The position numbers and the translations under genes are program-made. Shown piece by piece: positions 34,668-43,383 of a stretch of DNA of 64,000 nt. Where the stretch lies: assembly GCA_002747175.1 (NCBI GenBank), contig PDTK01000029.1, positions 47,340 through 111,339 of the forward strand. The letters run 5' to 3'. This DNA is from Deltaproteobacteria bacterium. GTDB taxonomy: Bacteria > Desulfobacterota > Desulfobacteria > Desulfobacterales > Desulfosarcinaceae. The first letter of the stretch is position 1. Every line of letters begins with the position of its first letter. The notes below the pieces were generated by a model. That model worked only from the letters and a program-made list of their open reading frames with translations. It searched no databases and was not told the DNA's origin.

Positions 34668-35879
34668 ATGAATGCAAGTGACCGTAAAATCTTCGGCGTC
34701 CTGTTCTTTTCTGTCTTTGCCGCAGTCACCGGCGTGGGCATCGTGGTGCCGCTGCTGCCGGTCTATGCCCATGACCTGGGCGCCTCCGGCCTCTATATCG
34801 GGCTGATTTTCGGCGCCTTTTCATTGTCCAGGACCGTTTTTCTACCCTACTTCGGCCGCATGTCCGATAAAAAGGGACGTAAACCGTTCATCGTCGCCGG
34901 TCTGTTTTCCTACGCCGTGATCTCGGTGGCCTTCATCCTCTCGACCGGCGTAAAAGCCCTGATCATCATACGGTTTATCCAGGGCATCACATCGGCCATG
35001 ATCATGCCTGTGGTCCAGGCCTATGTGGGTGACATCACACCTGAAGGCAAAGAAGGCTGGATCATGGGCCTGTTCAATATGTCCCTTTTCATCGGACTGA
35101 GTGCCGGGCCGTTGTTGGGCGGTGAAATCAAGGATCGTTTCAGCCTGGAAGGGGCCTTCGTCTGCATGGGGAGCCTGTCCACTGTCGGATTCGCCTTGAG
35201 CCTGGTGCTGCTTCCTGCCCGGGCCGGGGAACGGGCGGTCACCAGCGACCAGCCGCCAGTGAGCTGGAAGGCCATTGTCAGGGACCGCATCATTGCCGGA
35301 CTGTTTTTTTTTCGCCTGGCCTACACGGCCTGCATCGGTATCATTTGGGGATTTCTGCCGGTATTCGCCGACACGGAGTTCTCCATTTCATCCGCTTCCA
35401 TCGGCATCCTTGTGATGCTGGGGGTTTTCGTCAGCGGTGTGGTGCACGCTCCCATGGGCTGGCTGGCGGACCGTTTGAACCGCAAATGCATGGTAATTTC
35501 CGGCGGTCTGCTGACAGCCGGTTCCGTCTATACCTTCTGTCAGGCCGGCGGATTCAGGGAGATGTTCTGGGCCAGTATGGTATTCGGCCTGGGTGGCGGC
35601 ATCGCCATGCCCGCATTGATGGCGGCAGCCGTACTGAAAGGCAATCACAATGCCGCCATGGGCTCGGTCATGGCCCTGCTGACCGTGGCCCACAGCCTGG
35701 GCATGCTGATCGGCTCGGTGTCTGCGGGAATCATGATGGACTGGTATGCCCTGCGCCAGGCATTCGTTCTCGGTGCGGTGATCATGGGCGTCGGCACATT
35801 TTTGTTTATCGCTTTCACCTGGCGGGCGGACCTGAGCCAAAAGGAGAAACGCGGTGTACGTATAAGCACTCCGCAGTGA
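34668..35879 (+). CDS. Major facilitator superfamily transporter (drug:H+ antiporter-like)
   Basis: The 403-residue product has twelve membrane segments and the MFS signature GRMSDKKGRKPF between helices 2 and 3, with GWLADRLNRKC in the second half. The first half (ITSAMIMPVVQAYVGDITPEGKEG) follows the DHA1 pattern, which mostly exports drugs or metabolites; the substrate is unknown. Its final codons and TGA lie inside a dispersed 52-bp repeat, so the last eight or so residues come from the element. ATG 34668 lies in a 122-bp divergent spacer. Confidence 0.85.
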   Translation: MNASDRKIFGVLFFSVFAAVTGVGIVVPLLPVYAHDLGASGLYIGLIFGAFSLSRTVFLPYFGRMSDKKGRKPFIVAGLFSYAVISVAFILSTGVKALIIIRFIQGITSAMIMPVVQAYVGDITPEGKEGWIMGLFNMSLFIGLSAGPLLGGEIKDRFSLEGAFVCMGSLSTVGFALSLVLLPARAGERAVTSDQPPVSWKAIVRDRIIAGLFFFRLAYTACIGIIWGFLPVFADTEFSISSASIGILVMLGVFVSGVVHAPMGWLADRLNRKCMVISGGLLTAGSVYTFCQAGGFREMFWASMVFGLGGGIAMPALMAAAVLKGNHNAAMGSVMALLTVAHSLGMLIGSVSAGIMMDWYALRQAFVLGAVIMGVGTFLFIAFTWRADLSQKEKRGVRISTPQ

Positions 35880-35907
35880 CAAGGGGTGCCGCATAACGCA
35901 GATATCG
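35856..35907 (+). repeat. 52-bp dispersed element, copy 2, overlapping the end of an MFS gene
   Basis: Gap-free match to 4898-4949 (43 of 52 positions the same by hand count). Its core ACTCCGCAGTGAC includes the TGA stop (35877-35879) of the MFS gene, so the element provides that protein's end. The rest lies just upstream of the ribosome binding site of the MOT1-type gene. Confidence 0.65.
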
Positions 35908-35936
35908 TTTTTTTGCCTAACCGTTCGAGGAACAAA

Positions 35937-37136
35937 ATGCCTCTACCGTACATTTTCAACCGCATGGAATTCGCCGGTTCCCTGGGGGACCTGGGTACCC
36001 TTTTGCCCCTGGCCATCGGCATGATCATGGTCAATGGCCTGGACCCTTCGGGCCTGTTCATGTCCGTGGGGCTGTTTTACATCTTCACCGGCATCTATTT
36101 CGGGATTACCACGCCCGTACAGCCCATGAAAGTCATCGGCGCATACGCCATCGCCACGGCCATGACGCCCCACCAGATCATGGCCTCGGGCATACTCATG
36201 GGTACCTGCCTGCTTTTCATCGGTGCCACCGGTGCCATCACCCTGATCGGAAAATGCATTCCCCGGACCACCATAAGGGGGGTACAGCTTTCCACCGGTA
36301 CCCTGCTCATGGCTGAAGGGGTGAAGTTCATGCTCGGCAAGACCCGTCTGCAGACATTGCATCAACTCGCCGAGCCCTATCTGGCCTTTCAGCAGGTCGG
36401 CCCCGTTCCCGCAGGGTTGATCATCGGTGTCGGCGGTGCCCTTCTCACCTTGTTGCTGCTGGAAAACAAAAAAATACCGGCCGGCCTGATGGTGGTCGGT
36501 GCGGGAATACTGATCGGGCTGCTGACAGGAACAAGAGAGGGGCTCGGCGCCATTCGCCCTGGATTTCACCTGCCGACAATCCTGCCCTTTGGATTTCCCC
36601 AGGGACCGGACTTTACCTTCGCCCTGCTGGCCCTGGTGGCGCCGCAAATGCCCATGACCCTGGGCAATGCGGTCATTGCCGACATGGACCTGTCCATCAA
36701 CTATTTCGGAGATGCCGCCAAACGGGTGACCGGCAAAGCCCTTTGCATAAGCATGGCCCTGGGCAATTTTTTGAGCGCCCTTTTGGGCGGCATGCCCATC
36801 TGCCATGGCGCCGGGGGGCTGGCCGCCCATTATCGCTTTGGGGCCCGCAGCGCCGGATCCAATCTGATGATCGGCGCCGTGTTCATTCTTTTCACACTCC
36901 TGTTCGGCCATCGCATCCTGGCCATTTTCAACCTGATCCCCATGGCCATTTTGGGTGTGCTGCTGATCTTTGCGGGCAGCCAGTTAGCGCTCACCATTCT
37001 GGACATTAAGGAGCGCAAAGAACTCTTTGTGGTCGTCGCTGTTTTGGGCATCACCCTGGCGTCCAACCTTGCCGCCGGGTTCATGACCGGCATAGTTCTG
37101 GCATACCTGCTGAAATCCGGGAAATTGACAGTTTAG
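35937..37136 (+). CDS. MOT1-type molybdate/sulfate transporter
   Basis: The 399-residue membrane protein has ten or more hydrophobic segments and the two family motifs PVQPMKVIGAYAIA (about residue 62) and PQMPMTLGNAVIADMDL (about residue 239). These mark the MOT1 branch of the SLC26/SulP superfamily, which imports molybdate in plants and some bacteria; no STAS domain is present. A molybdate or tungstate role would suit the aldehyde:ferredoxin oxidoreductase in this window, but sulfate is also possible. ATG 35937 with CGAGG upstream is chosen over an in-frame start at 35886 that lies inside the 52-bp repeat. Confidence 0.85.
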   Translation: MPLPYIFNRMEFAGSLGDLGTLLPLAIGMIMVNGLDPSGLFMSVGLFYIFTGIYFGITTPVQPMKVIGAYAIATAMTPHQIMASGILMGTCLLFIGATGAITLIGKCIPRTTIRGVQLSTGTLLMAEGVKFMLGKTRLQTLHQLAEPYLAFQQVGPVPAGLIIGVGGALLTLLLLENKKIPAGLMVVGAGILIGLLTGTREGLGAIRPGFHLPTILPFGFPQGPDFTFALLALVAPQMPMTLGNAVIADMDLSINYFGDAAKRVTGKALCISMALGNFLSALLGGMPICHGAGGLAAHYRFGARSAGSNLMIGAVFILFTLLFGHRILAIFNLIPMAILGVLLIFAGSQLALTILDIKERKELFVVVAVLGITLASNLAAGFMTGIVLAYLLKSGKLTV

Positions 37137-37230
37137 AAAGGATACGCATTGTCGGATGCCCAACTTGACAAGATATCGAAGATTCTGTAATTATTGGTTC
37201 GGATTGGACATTGGCGCTACGGGCATTGAA

Positions 37231-37404
37231 ACCTGAGTTGAGCCATTGGCAGTTCGCTTGTTTTAGTGCCTTACACTTCAGTTTCTGTCAAAAAAACAAG
37301 AAAATGGGGGGCATGGTTTACGGGTTTTCCGCCTCGGCACTCAGTACTCAGTCCTCAGCACTCAGCACTCCGTCCTCTATGGGTTGCGGTTTTCCCGCCT
37401 TAGG
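37231..37404 (+). repeat. Dispersed intergenic repeat with 7-bp minisatellite, copy A (7 units)
   Basis: Runs from ACCTGAGTTG to CCCGCCTTAGG inside the 480-bp gap 37137-37616. It contains CGCTTGTTTTAGTGCC, AACAAGAAAATGGGGGG, then seven 7-bp units of CACTCAG/TCCTCAG type at 37331-37379, and a hairpin-capable end. The same order is found at 47621-47889 and 63785-64000. A 67-codon frame across it is only a by-product. The rest of the gap has no recognisable gene. Confidence 0.85.
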
Positions 37405-37616
37405 TGAAACGTAAAACATCTTCAATCCTGTACCCCAAGCTTGCACCATTGGGGCAAAGGTGTTCCAGTCGTCTGCTCGTAATCCGCACTCACCAGACAC
37501 CATTCAACTGTGGCAGGAGAAGACCAACCCCACGGCAAAAATTGGAACCATCAACCTCGCTCAAATGAAACATGCCGGCCAATGTCCGGCATGGACTGAA
37601 AAAACAGGAGAGGATC

Positions 37617-39221
37617 ATGTATATGACCCGGGTTCTGGTACGCAGCACGGTTATCCTTGGAAGTGTTGTCAGTTTGGTCGCCGTCGCATTGCTGGGCGGC
37701 ATGGAGGCAACGGTATCGGCGGCAGATACAACACCGGGCATCCAACAGACCGCCACATTGACCAAGAGAGAAAAACAGCAGTTGGTCGAAAACGGTGTGA
37801 CCCAGTATGAAGCCGGGAACAAGGCCGCCGCCCAAAAGATGCTTGAACAGGCCGTGGCAATCTATCCCGAAAATTACATGGCGCCTTATTTCCTGGGCAT
37901 GATTTATCTTGAGAACGACCGCATCACGGATACCATCGCCCAATGGCAAAACTATGTCTCCATGGCCCCCCAAAGCAAGGAGTCGACGAAGATCCGCAAA
38001 TACCTCTCCTTAATGCTTCGCCGAGAGGCCAAGGCCCAGGCCAAACTGGCCCTGGCCTATGAAGATTCCCTGAAGGCCGGCACCGTATCCGGGCATACAA
38101 TTGCCGTTACCTCCTACCGCAATCTGGGCACCGCACAGTTCGATACCCTGGGTAAGGGCATGGCAGCCATGCTGATTACCGATCTGTCCCAAATACCGGA
38201 CTTACAGGTAATCGAACGGGTCAAGATACAGGTGCTGATGGACGAAATGGAACTGGGTGCCACAGAACTCATTGATTCACAGTCCGCCTCGCGTATGGGC
38301 CGCCTTCTCAAAGCGGGCCATATTACCACCGGCAGTCTTACTGACCTGGAACAGAAAAATTTGCAAATCGCCTCGCTGGTAATGGACACACAACAAAAAC
38401 AAATCGTCGGGATGCCGGAAGCAAAAGGGGCGCTGGCAGATTTTTTTGAACTGGAAAAACGAATCGCATGCGGTATCTTGGAAAGCCTGAGCCGTGACTG
38501 CGGCCAAATGCCCGAGGCCTTCAATAAGATCCATACCAAAAGCATGCCGGCGCTGATCGCCTATTCCGAAGGCCTTGATGCAATGGATCATGAACGTTAC
38601 GATGTCGCCAGAAACAAATTCCAACAGGCGCTGGATGCGGACCCCGACTTCGAACTGGCCGAAGAGGCGCTCCTGTCTACCCCCTTGACCATGATGCTCG
38701 GCCTGACCAGTGCAGAAATGGCAGCCGGTGCATCGGCCAGCGGGCTTCCGGCAGCCGCATCGGGTGCCGCCGTAGTTGGCGGTACGGGAATTGGCACCAC
38801 GACTGCCATCATTACCGGAGCCGTGGCCGCCGGGGGAGCGGCTGCCCTGATCGCCGGAGGTGGAGGCGGAAGCGATGGCGACGGAGGCGGCCCAACAGCC
38901 CCAGACATCAGCGGCGACTGGCGCGGAACCTGGAATGACGGGGGCGGCGGCGGCTTGATCACGCTGAACCTGACCCAGAATGGCCCCACGGTCGGCGGCA
39001 GCGTTTCAATCGTCGGTTCGGATTGCCTGTCCACGGGTGACGTGTCGGGTGATGTCACCGGCGATCAGGTACGGCTAACGATCTCAGGTGCTGAACAGGC
39101 ACGTTTCTCAGCCGTCTACAGTGAATCCAGCCTGCACGGTACGATCGAATACACCACCGGCGAATGCCAAACAGCCACGGTTTCACTCAACCTGACCGGC
39201 GGAGCCACCATTGAATGGTAG
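37617..39221 (+). CDS. Exported TPR and CsgG-like protein with Gly-rich linker and C-terminal beta domain
   Basis: The 534-residue product begins with a signal-type sequence (residues 1-35, ending ATVSAAD). A TPR unit follows (about 46-110). The next domain resembles CsgG/FlgO-type lipoproteins (FDTLGKGMAAMLITDLSQI, VIERVKIQVLMDEMELG, about 170-300), and a second TPR-like stretch sits near 325-360. After a hydrophobic Ala/Gly segment (about 380-425) comes a Gly/Asp linker and a 95-residue beta-rich end beginning ISGDWRGTW. CsgG-like domains occur in outer-membrane export or sensing lipoproteins; no lipobox cysteine is present here. ATG 37617 with GGAGAGG upstream is chosen. A lipoprotein gene follows 61 bp later. 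Confidence 0.7.
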   Translation: MYMTRVLVRSTVILGSVVSLVAVALLGGMEATVSAADTTPGIQQTATLTKREKQQLVENGVTQYEAGNKAAAQKMLEQAVAIYPENYMAPYFLGMIYLENDRITDTIAQWQNYVSMAPQSKESTKIRKYLSLMLRREAKAQAKLALAYEDSLKAGTVSGHTIAVTSYRNLGTAQFDTLGKGMAAMLITDLSQIPDLQVIERVKIQVLMDEMELGATELIDSQSASRMGRLLKAGHITTGSLTDLEQKNLQIASLVMDTQQKQIVGMPEAKGALADFFELEKRIACGILESLSRDCGQMPEAFNKIHTKSMPALIAYSEGLDAMDHERYDVARNKFQQALDADPDFELAEEALLSTPLTMMLGLTSAEMAAGASASGLPAAASGAAVVGGTGIGTTTAIITGAVAAGGAAALIAGGGGGSDGDGGGPTAPDISGDWRGTWNDGGGGGLITLNLTQNGPTVGGSVSIVGSDCLSTGDVSGDVTGDQVRLTISGAEQARFSAVYSESSLHGTIEYTTGECQTATVSLNLTGGATIEW

Positions 39222-39282
39222 GCTGCATCCGCCACGATTCGACGCTGTTGCAACCAATCATCAACAGATAGAGGAAAACCGG

Positions 39283-41316
39283 ATGAAAACATCACTTGTC
39301 GTCAACCGCAAACGAATGCTTGTCTGCTTGTGCTTTCTATTTTGTGCGATGCTGATGTCTCTCTTAGCGGGCTGTGGGGACAGCGGCAGCGTTAATACCG
39401 CCGGATTGTCGGAAACCGGATCGGCAGACCTGGTGGTGGACTGGCACCAGCCCGCATCCGCTTCTTCTGCGAATATGCCGCATAGTGTTTCGGCCCTGGA
39501 TTGTTCGATGGTCGGTGTTGAAATGGTAAGGGCCATGGTCATGGATGGAGACGGTACCCGTCTCACCAGCGGCGGACCCTGGGACTGTGGAGACGGTCAG
39601 GGGCGCATTGACGGAATCCTCGTGGGAGCCAACCGGACATTCGTAATTCTGGGGATGGACAGAGACGGCAACATCACCTACCAGGGCCAGAAAACCGGTA
39701 TCACCATCGAGGCTCGGCCAGATAATGATGTCGGTGTGATTGACGTCTATTCCTTTACACCACAGGGACTCTCGGCCACGGCTGTATCTGACAGCCAGAT
39801 CGACCTGACATGGAGCGCAGGCGACCCCGGCGCATCTCCTACCGGCTTCCGGGTATTCCGGGACGGCACCGCCATCGGTACGACTGACACGGGCACGACC
39901 ACTTTCAGCGATACCGAATTGGATGCAGCGACCCAATACTGCTACACCCTCATGGCCTACGACAGTCTGGGCAACCAGTCGGCTCTAACCAGTCAGGTCT
40001 GTGCAACGACAACCGCCGGCGAGGACACACAAGATCCCACGGTGCCCCCCGGCCTCAGCGCCACGGCCTACAGTGCCAGCCAGATCAACCTGTCCTGGAC
40101 AGCCTCCAGCGACAACGTTGGCGTAGTCGGATACATGATATACCGCAATGGCGTGGAGCATGATTCCACCACGGACCTCTCCTACAGCGACACTGGACTC
40201 AACCCGGAAACCCAATATTGTTATGCGGTGGCAGCTTATGATGCGGCGGGCAATCTCTCCTCGCCGGGCAGTGAAGTCTGCACCACACCCATGGCCATGA
40301 CCACTTGGTATCAGGATGCCGACGGGGACGGCTACGGCAACATCAATGTTTCACGGGAGGCCGTCAGCCAGCCGAGCGGTTATGTGAGCAATCATATGGA
40401 CTGCCACGACAACAACCCTTACATCTATCCGGGGGCCACCGAAGTCTGCGACGGTCTGGACAACGACTGCAATGGCCAGATCGATGATGGCGTGCTGATC
40501 ACCTTCTATGAAGACCGGGACGGCGACGGATTCGGCAATGCCGGCAGCACCATCGACGTCTGCAAACAGCCCCCAGGTTACGTCACCAACAGCACAGATT
40601 GTAACGATGACAGCAATCGTGCCTACCCGGGGGGCACCGAAATCTGTGACGGTCTGGACAACGACTGCAATGGCCAGGTCGACGATGCCTATACCCATGT
40701 GCCCCGGCCTGAATTGGTCCTCATGGACAGCGATTTTTCCAACGGTTGGGAATTTGAGTTATCCGTGGGCAATGCATCCAGCTACCCCGCCGAGCTTTTT
40801 GTTCTCTCTCCGGCCTATCCACCATGTGACAGCTGGGAAAGCGATGGATCGCGGACCGTCCTGGAAATATACGACAGCAATGGCAACCTGCTGAGCGATG
40901 ACGGGTGTGCTTTTACATCGCCCGATAATCTGACCGATTTTTCTGTGTATAACTATACCGGCACCGTCCCTCCACCGGAAGCGATATATATCACCCTGAA
41001 CGAACGGGAGTGCGGCTACATCTGGACCTCCAACCTGACGGTGGTATCGCCGCCAATTCAGATATCACCCAACGGGTTTCAGAGGCCCAATTCGGGCAAT
41101 ACGACCTTCCGCTGGAGTGAAGTGGACGGTGCGGTGAGCTATACCATCGAGTTTGGGTACCAGGGAAACGTCGTGACAATCACGGATATTCGAGGTGACA
41201 GCCATACGGTTAGCTATCCTGATAATTTTGGCGAATGGCGGGTATGGGCCGTCGATTCTCTGGGGAACAGCGGCCCGGCAAGCCCATCAATGACTTTTTA
41301 TTATGAATATGAATAG
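39283..41316 (+). CDS. Lipoprotein with two FN3 domains and two MopE-like Asp-rich repeats
   Basis: The 677-residue product has a signal peptide ending in the lipobox LLAGC, so it should be a lipidated surface or periplasmic protein. Two fibronectin III domains lie at about 156-245 and 255-338 (both starting GLSATA). Two MopE-type units follow at about 341-405 and 406-470, each with an Asp-rich DGDGYG/DGDGFG loop and the ending CDGLDNDCNGQ. These resemble putative metal-binding, probably calcium, motifs in large secreted proteins. The last 200 residues are beta-rich without a clear match. ATG 39283 with GAGG upstream is chosen over a start at 39211 that overlaps the previous gene. It may be a partner of the CsgG-like protein. 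Confidence 0.8.
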   Translation: MKTSLVVNRKRMLVCLCFLFCAMLMSLLAGCGDSGSVNTAGLSETGSADLVVDWHQPASASSANMPHSVSALDCSMVGVEMVRAMVMDGDGTRLTSGGPWDCGDGQGRIDGILVGANRTFVILGMDRDGNITYQGQKTGITIEARPDNDVGVIDVYSFTPQGLSATAVSDSQIDLTWSAGDPGASPTGFRVFRDGTAIGTTDTGTTTFSDTELDAATQYCYTLMAYDSLGNQSALTSQVCATTTAGEDTQDPTVPPGLSATAYSASQINLSWTASSDNVGVVGYMIYRNGVEHDSTTDLSYSDTGLNPETQYCYAVAAYDAAGNLSSPGSEVCTTPMAMTTWYQDADGDGYGNINVSREAVSQPSGYVSNHMDCHDNNPYIYPGATEVCDGLDNDCNGQIDDGVLITFYEDRDGDGFGNAGSTIDVCKQPPGYVTNSTDCNDDSNRAYPGGTEICDGLDNDCNGQVDDAYTHVPRPELVLMDSDFSNGWEFELSVGNASSYPAELFVLSPAYPPCDSWESDGSRTVLEIYDSNGNLLSDDGCAFTSPDNLTDFSVYNYTGTVPPPEAIYITLNERECGYIWTSNLTVVSPPIQISPNGFQRPNSGNTTFRWSEVDGAVSYTIEFGYQGNVVTITDIRGDSHTVSYPDNFGEWRVWAVDSLGNSGPASPSMTFYYEYE

Positions 41317-41383
41317 CACGACACCCTTTTCATCGGGCCGGTCATGACCGCGACGATGCAGACGGTGAAATCGTGCCCATCCA

Positions 41384-41416
41384 CAGACAATCCATTTGTC
41401 TGGGGCGTCGCGCCCC
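41384..41416. terminator. Tandem hairpins between convergent genes
   Basis: CAGACAA/TTGTCTG with a 5-nt loop (41384-41402) is directly followed by GGGGCG-TCG-CGCCCC (41402-41416). They lie in the 134-bp gap where the lipoprotein gene and the ABC permease gene converge. No U-tract follows, so termination is only a plausible role. Confidence 0.35.
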
Positions 41417-41450
41417 GGGGTGCAATCGTAAGGGCATCAATAGGAAAAGG

Positions 41451-42716
41451 TCAATCATGCCGCAAGGCCACAATGGGGTCCAGGCCGGCGGCCTTGCGGG
41501 CCGGATAGAGACCGAAGAAGATTCCCACCAGCAGGGACATGGCCACTGGCAGCAAAAAGCCCCACAGAGGCAGGACCATGGGCCAGCCGGTGACCTGCGC
41601 AATCAGGCCCACGGCAACCAGACCTCCCAGCAGGCCGATCAGACCGCCGGACACCGTCAGAAGCACCGCTTCGGTGAGAAAGTGCAACCGGATGTCGTTG
41701 CGCGTGGCACCGACGGCACGGCGGATTCCAATTTCACGGGTCCTTTCGGAAACCGTCGCCAGCATGATGTTCATGATGCCGATGCCGCCCACCAGTAAAG
41801 AGATACCGGCGATGGCCCCCAAGACGAGGTTGAATGTCCGCTGTGTCTGCCGGGATTGTTCCAGCAGTTCCAGGGGGACGGTCAATTGATAGTCCCGTAC
41901 CCCATGATGGGCCACGGCCAGGATGCGATCCACCAGCCGGGCCGCCGCGGGCACATCCCTGCCGGTTTTCACCTGAACGATGATTTCCGATACATGGGAT
42001 GCACCCATCGAGACCGCTTCTGACGATATTGCCTTGGTCCTGGTCAGTGAAGACGCCACCGTCAGGGGAACGAACACCATGTCATTGTGATTGCGCTGTA
42101 TGACCACCGCTGTCTGTCTTCCCGCCGGCGCCGAACGGCGCAAAATACCCACCACTTTGAACAGGTGGTTGCCCATGCGGATATAATTCAGGGCATCACC
42201 GGCACCGCCCAGACGGTCGGCCACATCGTGGCCCAATACGCAGACCAGGTTGTGCTGACGCTCGTCAATATCCGAAATGAAGCGGCCGCTGGCGATGTGC
42301 AGCCCCAGCAGTTCGACGTAGTTGGCCGAACAGGCGGCCACTTCCGGCGACATCTCTTCAGGTGTGCCGACCAGCGCCACCCGAAGGTCCCGTAAACAAC
42401 CGATCATTTCTACCGGTGGGCACCCTTTGCCGATCCGCTTCACGTCAGCCAGATTCAACCCCGGCGAGCGCTTTTCCCTGGCACTGGCCTTCTGGGCGGA
42501 ATCCAGTTCGATGGCTTTGATATAGAGGTTTCGCGTCCCCAACCGTTCTATCTGCAGCAGCGACTCCTGCCTGGCCCCTTGCCCCACGGCGACCATGGCG
42601 ACCACGGCCACCACCCCACAGACCACGCCCAGCACACTGAGCCCCGCACGCAGCTTCTGCTGGCGCAGGCTGTGCACGGCAACGGAAAACATACGCATGG
42701 GATTATTTCGCATCAT
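41451..42716 (-). CDS. MacB-like ABC transporter permease
   Basis: The 421-residue product has the MacB/FtsX layout. An N-terminal membrane helix lies in residues 10-40 ([19 protein letters not shown]). A large periplasmic MacB_PCD domain spans about 45-265. Three C-terminal helices follow, with [22 protein letters not shown] between the first two. ATG 42716 (or 42713) overlaps the end of the ATPase gene, so the pair is coupled. Together with the adaptor and TolC-like gene upstream it forms a tripartite efflux or export system in which ATPase and permease are separate chains, unlike E. coli MacB. Substrate unknown. Confidence 0.88.
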   Translation of the reverse strand: MMRNNPMRMFSVAVHSLRQQKLRAGLSVLGVVCGVVAVVAMVAVGQGARQESLLQIERLGTRNLYIKAIELDSAQKASAREKRSPGLNLADVKRIGKGCPPVEMIGCLRDLRVALVGTPEEMSPEVAACSANYVELLGLHIASGRFISDIDERQHNLVCVLGHDVADRLGGAGDALNYIRMGNHLFKVVGILRRSAPAGRQTAVVIQRNHNDMVFVPLTVASSLTRTKAISSEAVSMGASHVSEIIVQVKTGRDVPAAARLVDRILAVAHHGVRDYQLTVPLELLEQSRQTQRTFNLVLGAIAGISLLVGGIGIMNIMLATVSERTREIGIRRAVGATRNDIRLHFLTEAVLLTVSGGLIGLLGGLVAVGLIAQVTGWPMVLPLWGFLLPVAMSLLVGIFFGLYPARKAAGLDPIVALRHD

Positions 42717-43383
42717 ATAAAATACGTCCATCATGCAATGTAATGTGCGTGTCTGCGGATACGGCCGCATCCCGTTCGTGGGTCACCAGGACAATTGACC
42801 GGCCCTGGCGGTGGAGCCGTTGGAAAAGATCCATGATCGCCATGGAGTTTTGGGAATCCAGGTTACCGGTGGGTTCGTCAGCGAGAATGACGGCCGGATC
42901 GATGGCAAGGGCCCGTGCGACCGCCGCCCGCTGCATTTCGCCGCCGGAAAGTTCGCCGGGTCGATGGTCACATCGGTGTTTCAGTCCGACCTGTTTGATC
43001 GCCGCGCGAACCCGCCGTTCAGCCTCCATGCGGTCCAGCGGTCGGTAAAGGAACGGCAGGGCCACGTTTTCCGTTACCGTCAGATGGGAAATCAGGTTGA
43101 AGGTCTGGAACACGAAACCAATGCACCGCGAACGCAGGCGGGACAATTGATCGTCGGATGCGCCGGTCACCTCCACCCCATCCAGCCAATAGCTGCCGGC
43201 ACTGGGCCGGTCCAGGCATCCGAGGATATTGAGGAGGCTCGATTTGCCGGAACCGGAGGCGCCCATGATGACCATGAACATGCCCTTGTCCAGACGCAGA
43301 TCGATGTTGTTCAGGACCGTCAGGGGACCGTCTGCCGCGGCATATTGTTTAAAGATCCCATGGGCCTCTAAAATGGCCGCCAT
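42703..43383 (-). CDS. ABC transporter ATPase (MacB/LolD type)
   Basis: The 226-residue cytoplasmic ATPase has Walker [10 protein letters not shown] near residue 40, the Q-loop FVFQTFNLI near 92, the signature LSGGEMQR near 142, Walker [13 protein letters not shown] near 164, and the H-loop LVTHERD near 200. This subtype pairs with MacB-like permeases and uses ATP to drive a mechanotransmission cycle rather than classic transmembrane transport. Its ATG overlaps the adaptor gene's stop by four bases (ATGA), and its end overlaps the permease start. Confidence 0.92.
   Translation of the reverse strand: MAAILEAHGIFKQYAAADGPLTVLNNIDLRLDKGMFMVIMGASGSGKSSLLNILGCLDRPSAGSYWLDGVEVTGASDDQLSRLRSRCIGFVFQTFNLISHLTVTENVALPFLYRPLDRMEAERRVRAAIKQVGLKHRCDHRPGELSGGEMQRAAVARALAIDPAVILADEPTGNLDSQNSMAIMDLFQRLHRQGRSIVLVTHERDAAVSADTHITLHDGRILYDAK

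Noticed and set aside
37211..37414. 67-codon frame across the minisatellite repeat
   Set aside because: The Ser/Ala/Leu repeat peptide comes from the 7-bp array read in phase; no ribosome binding site.
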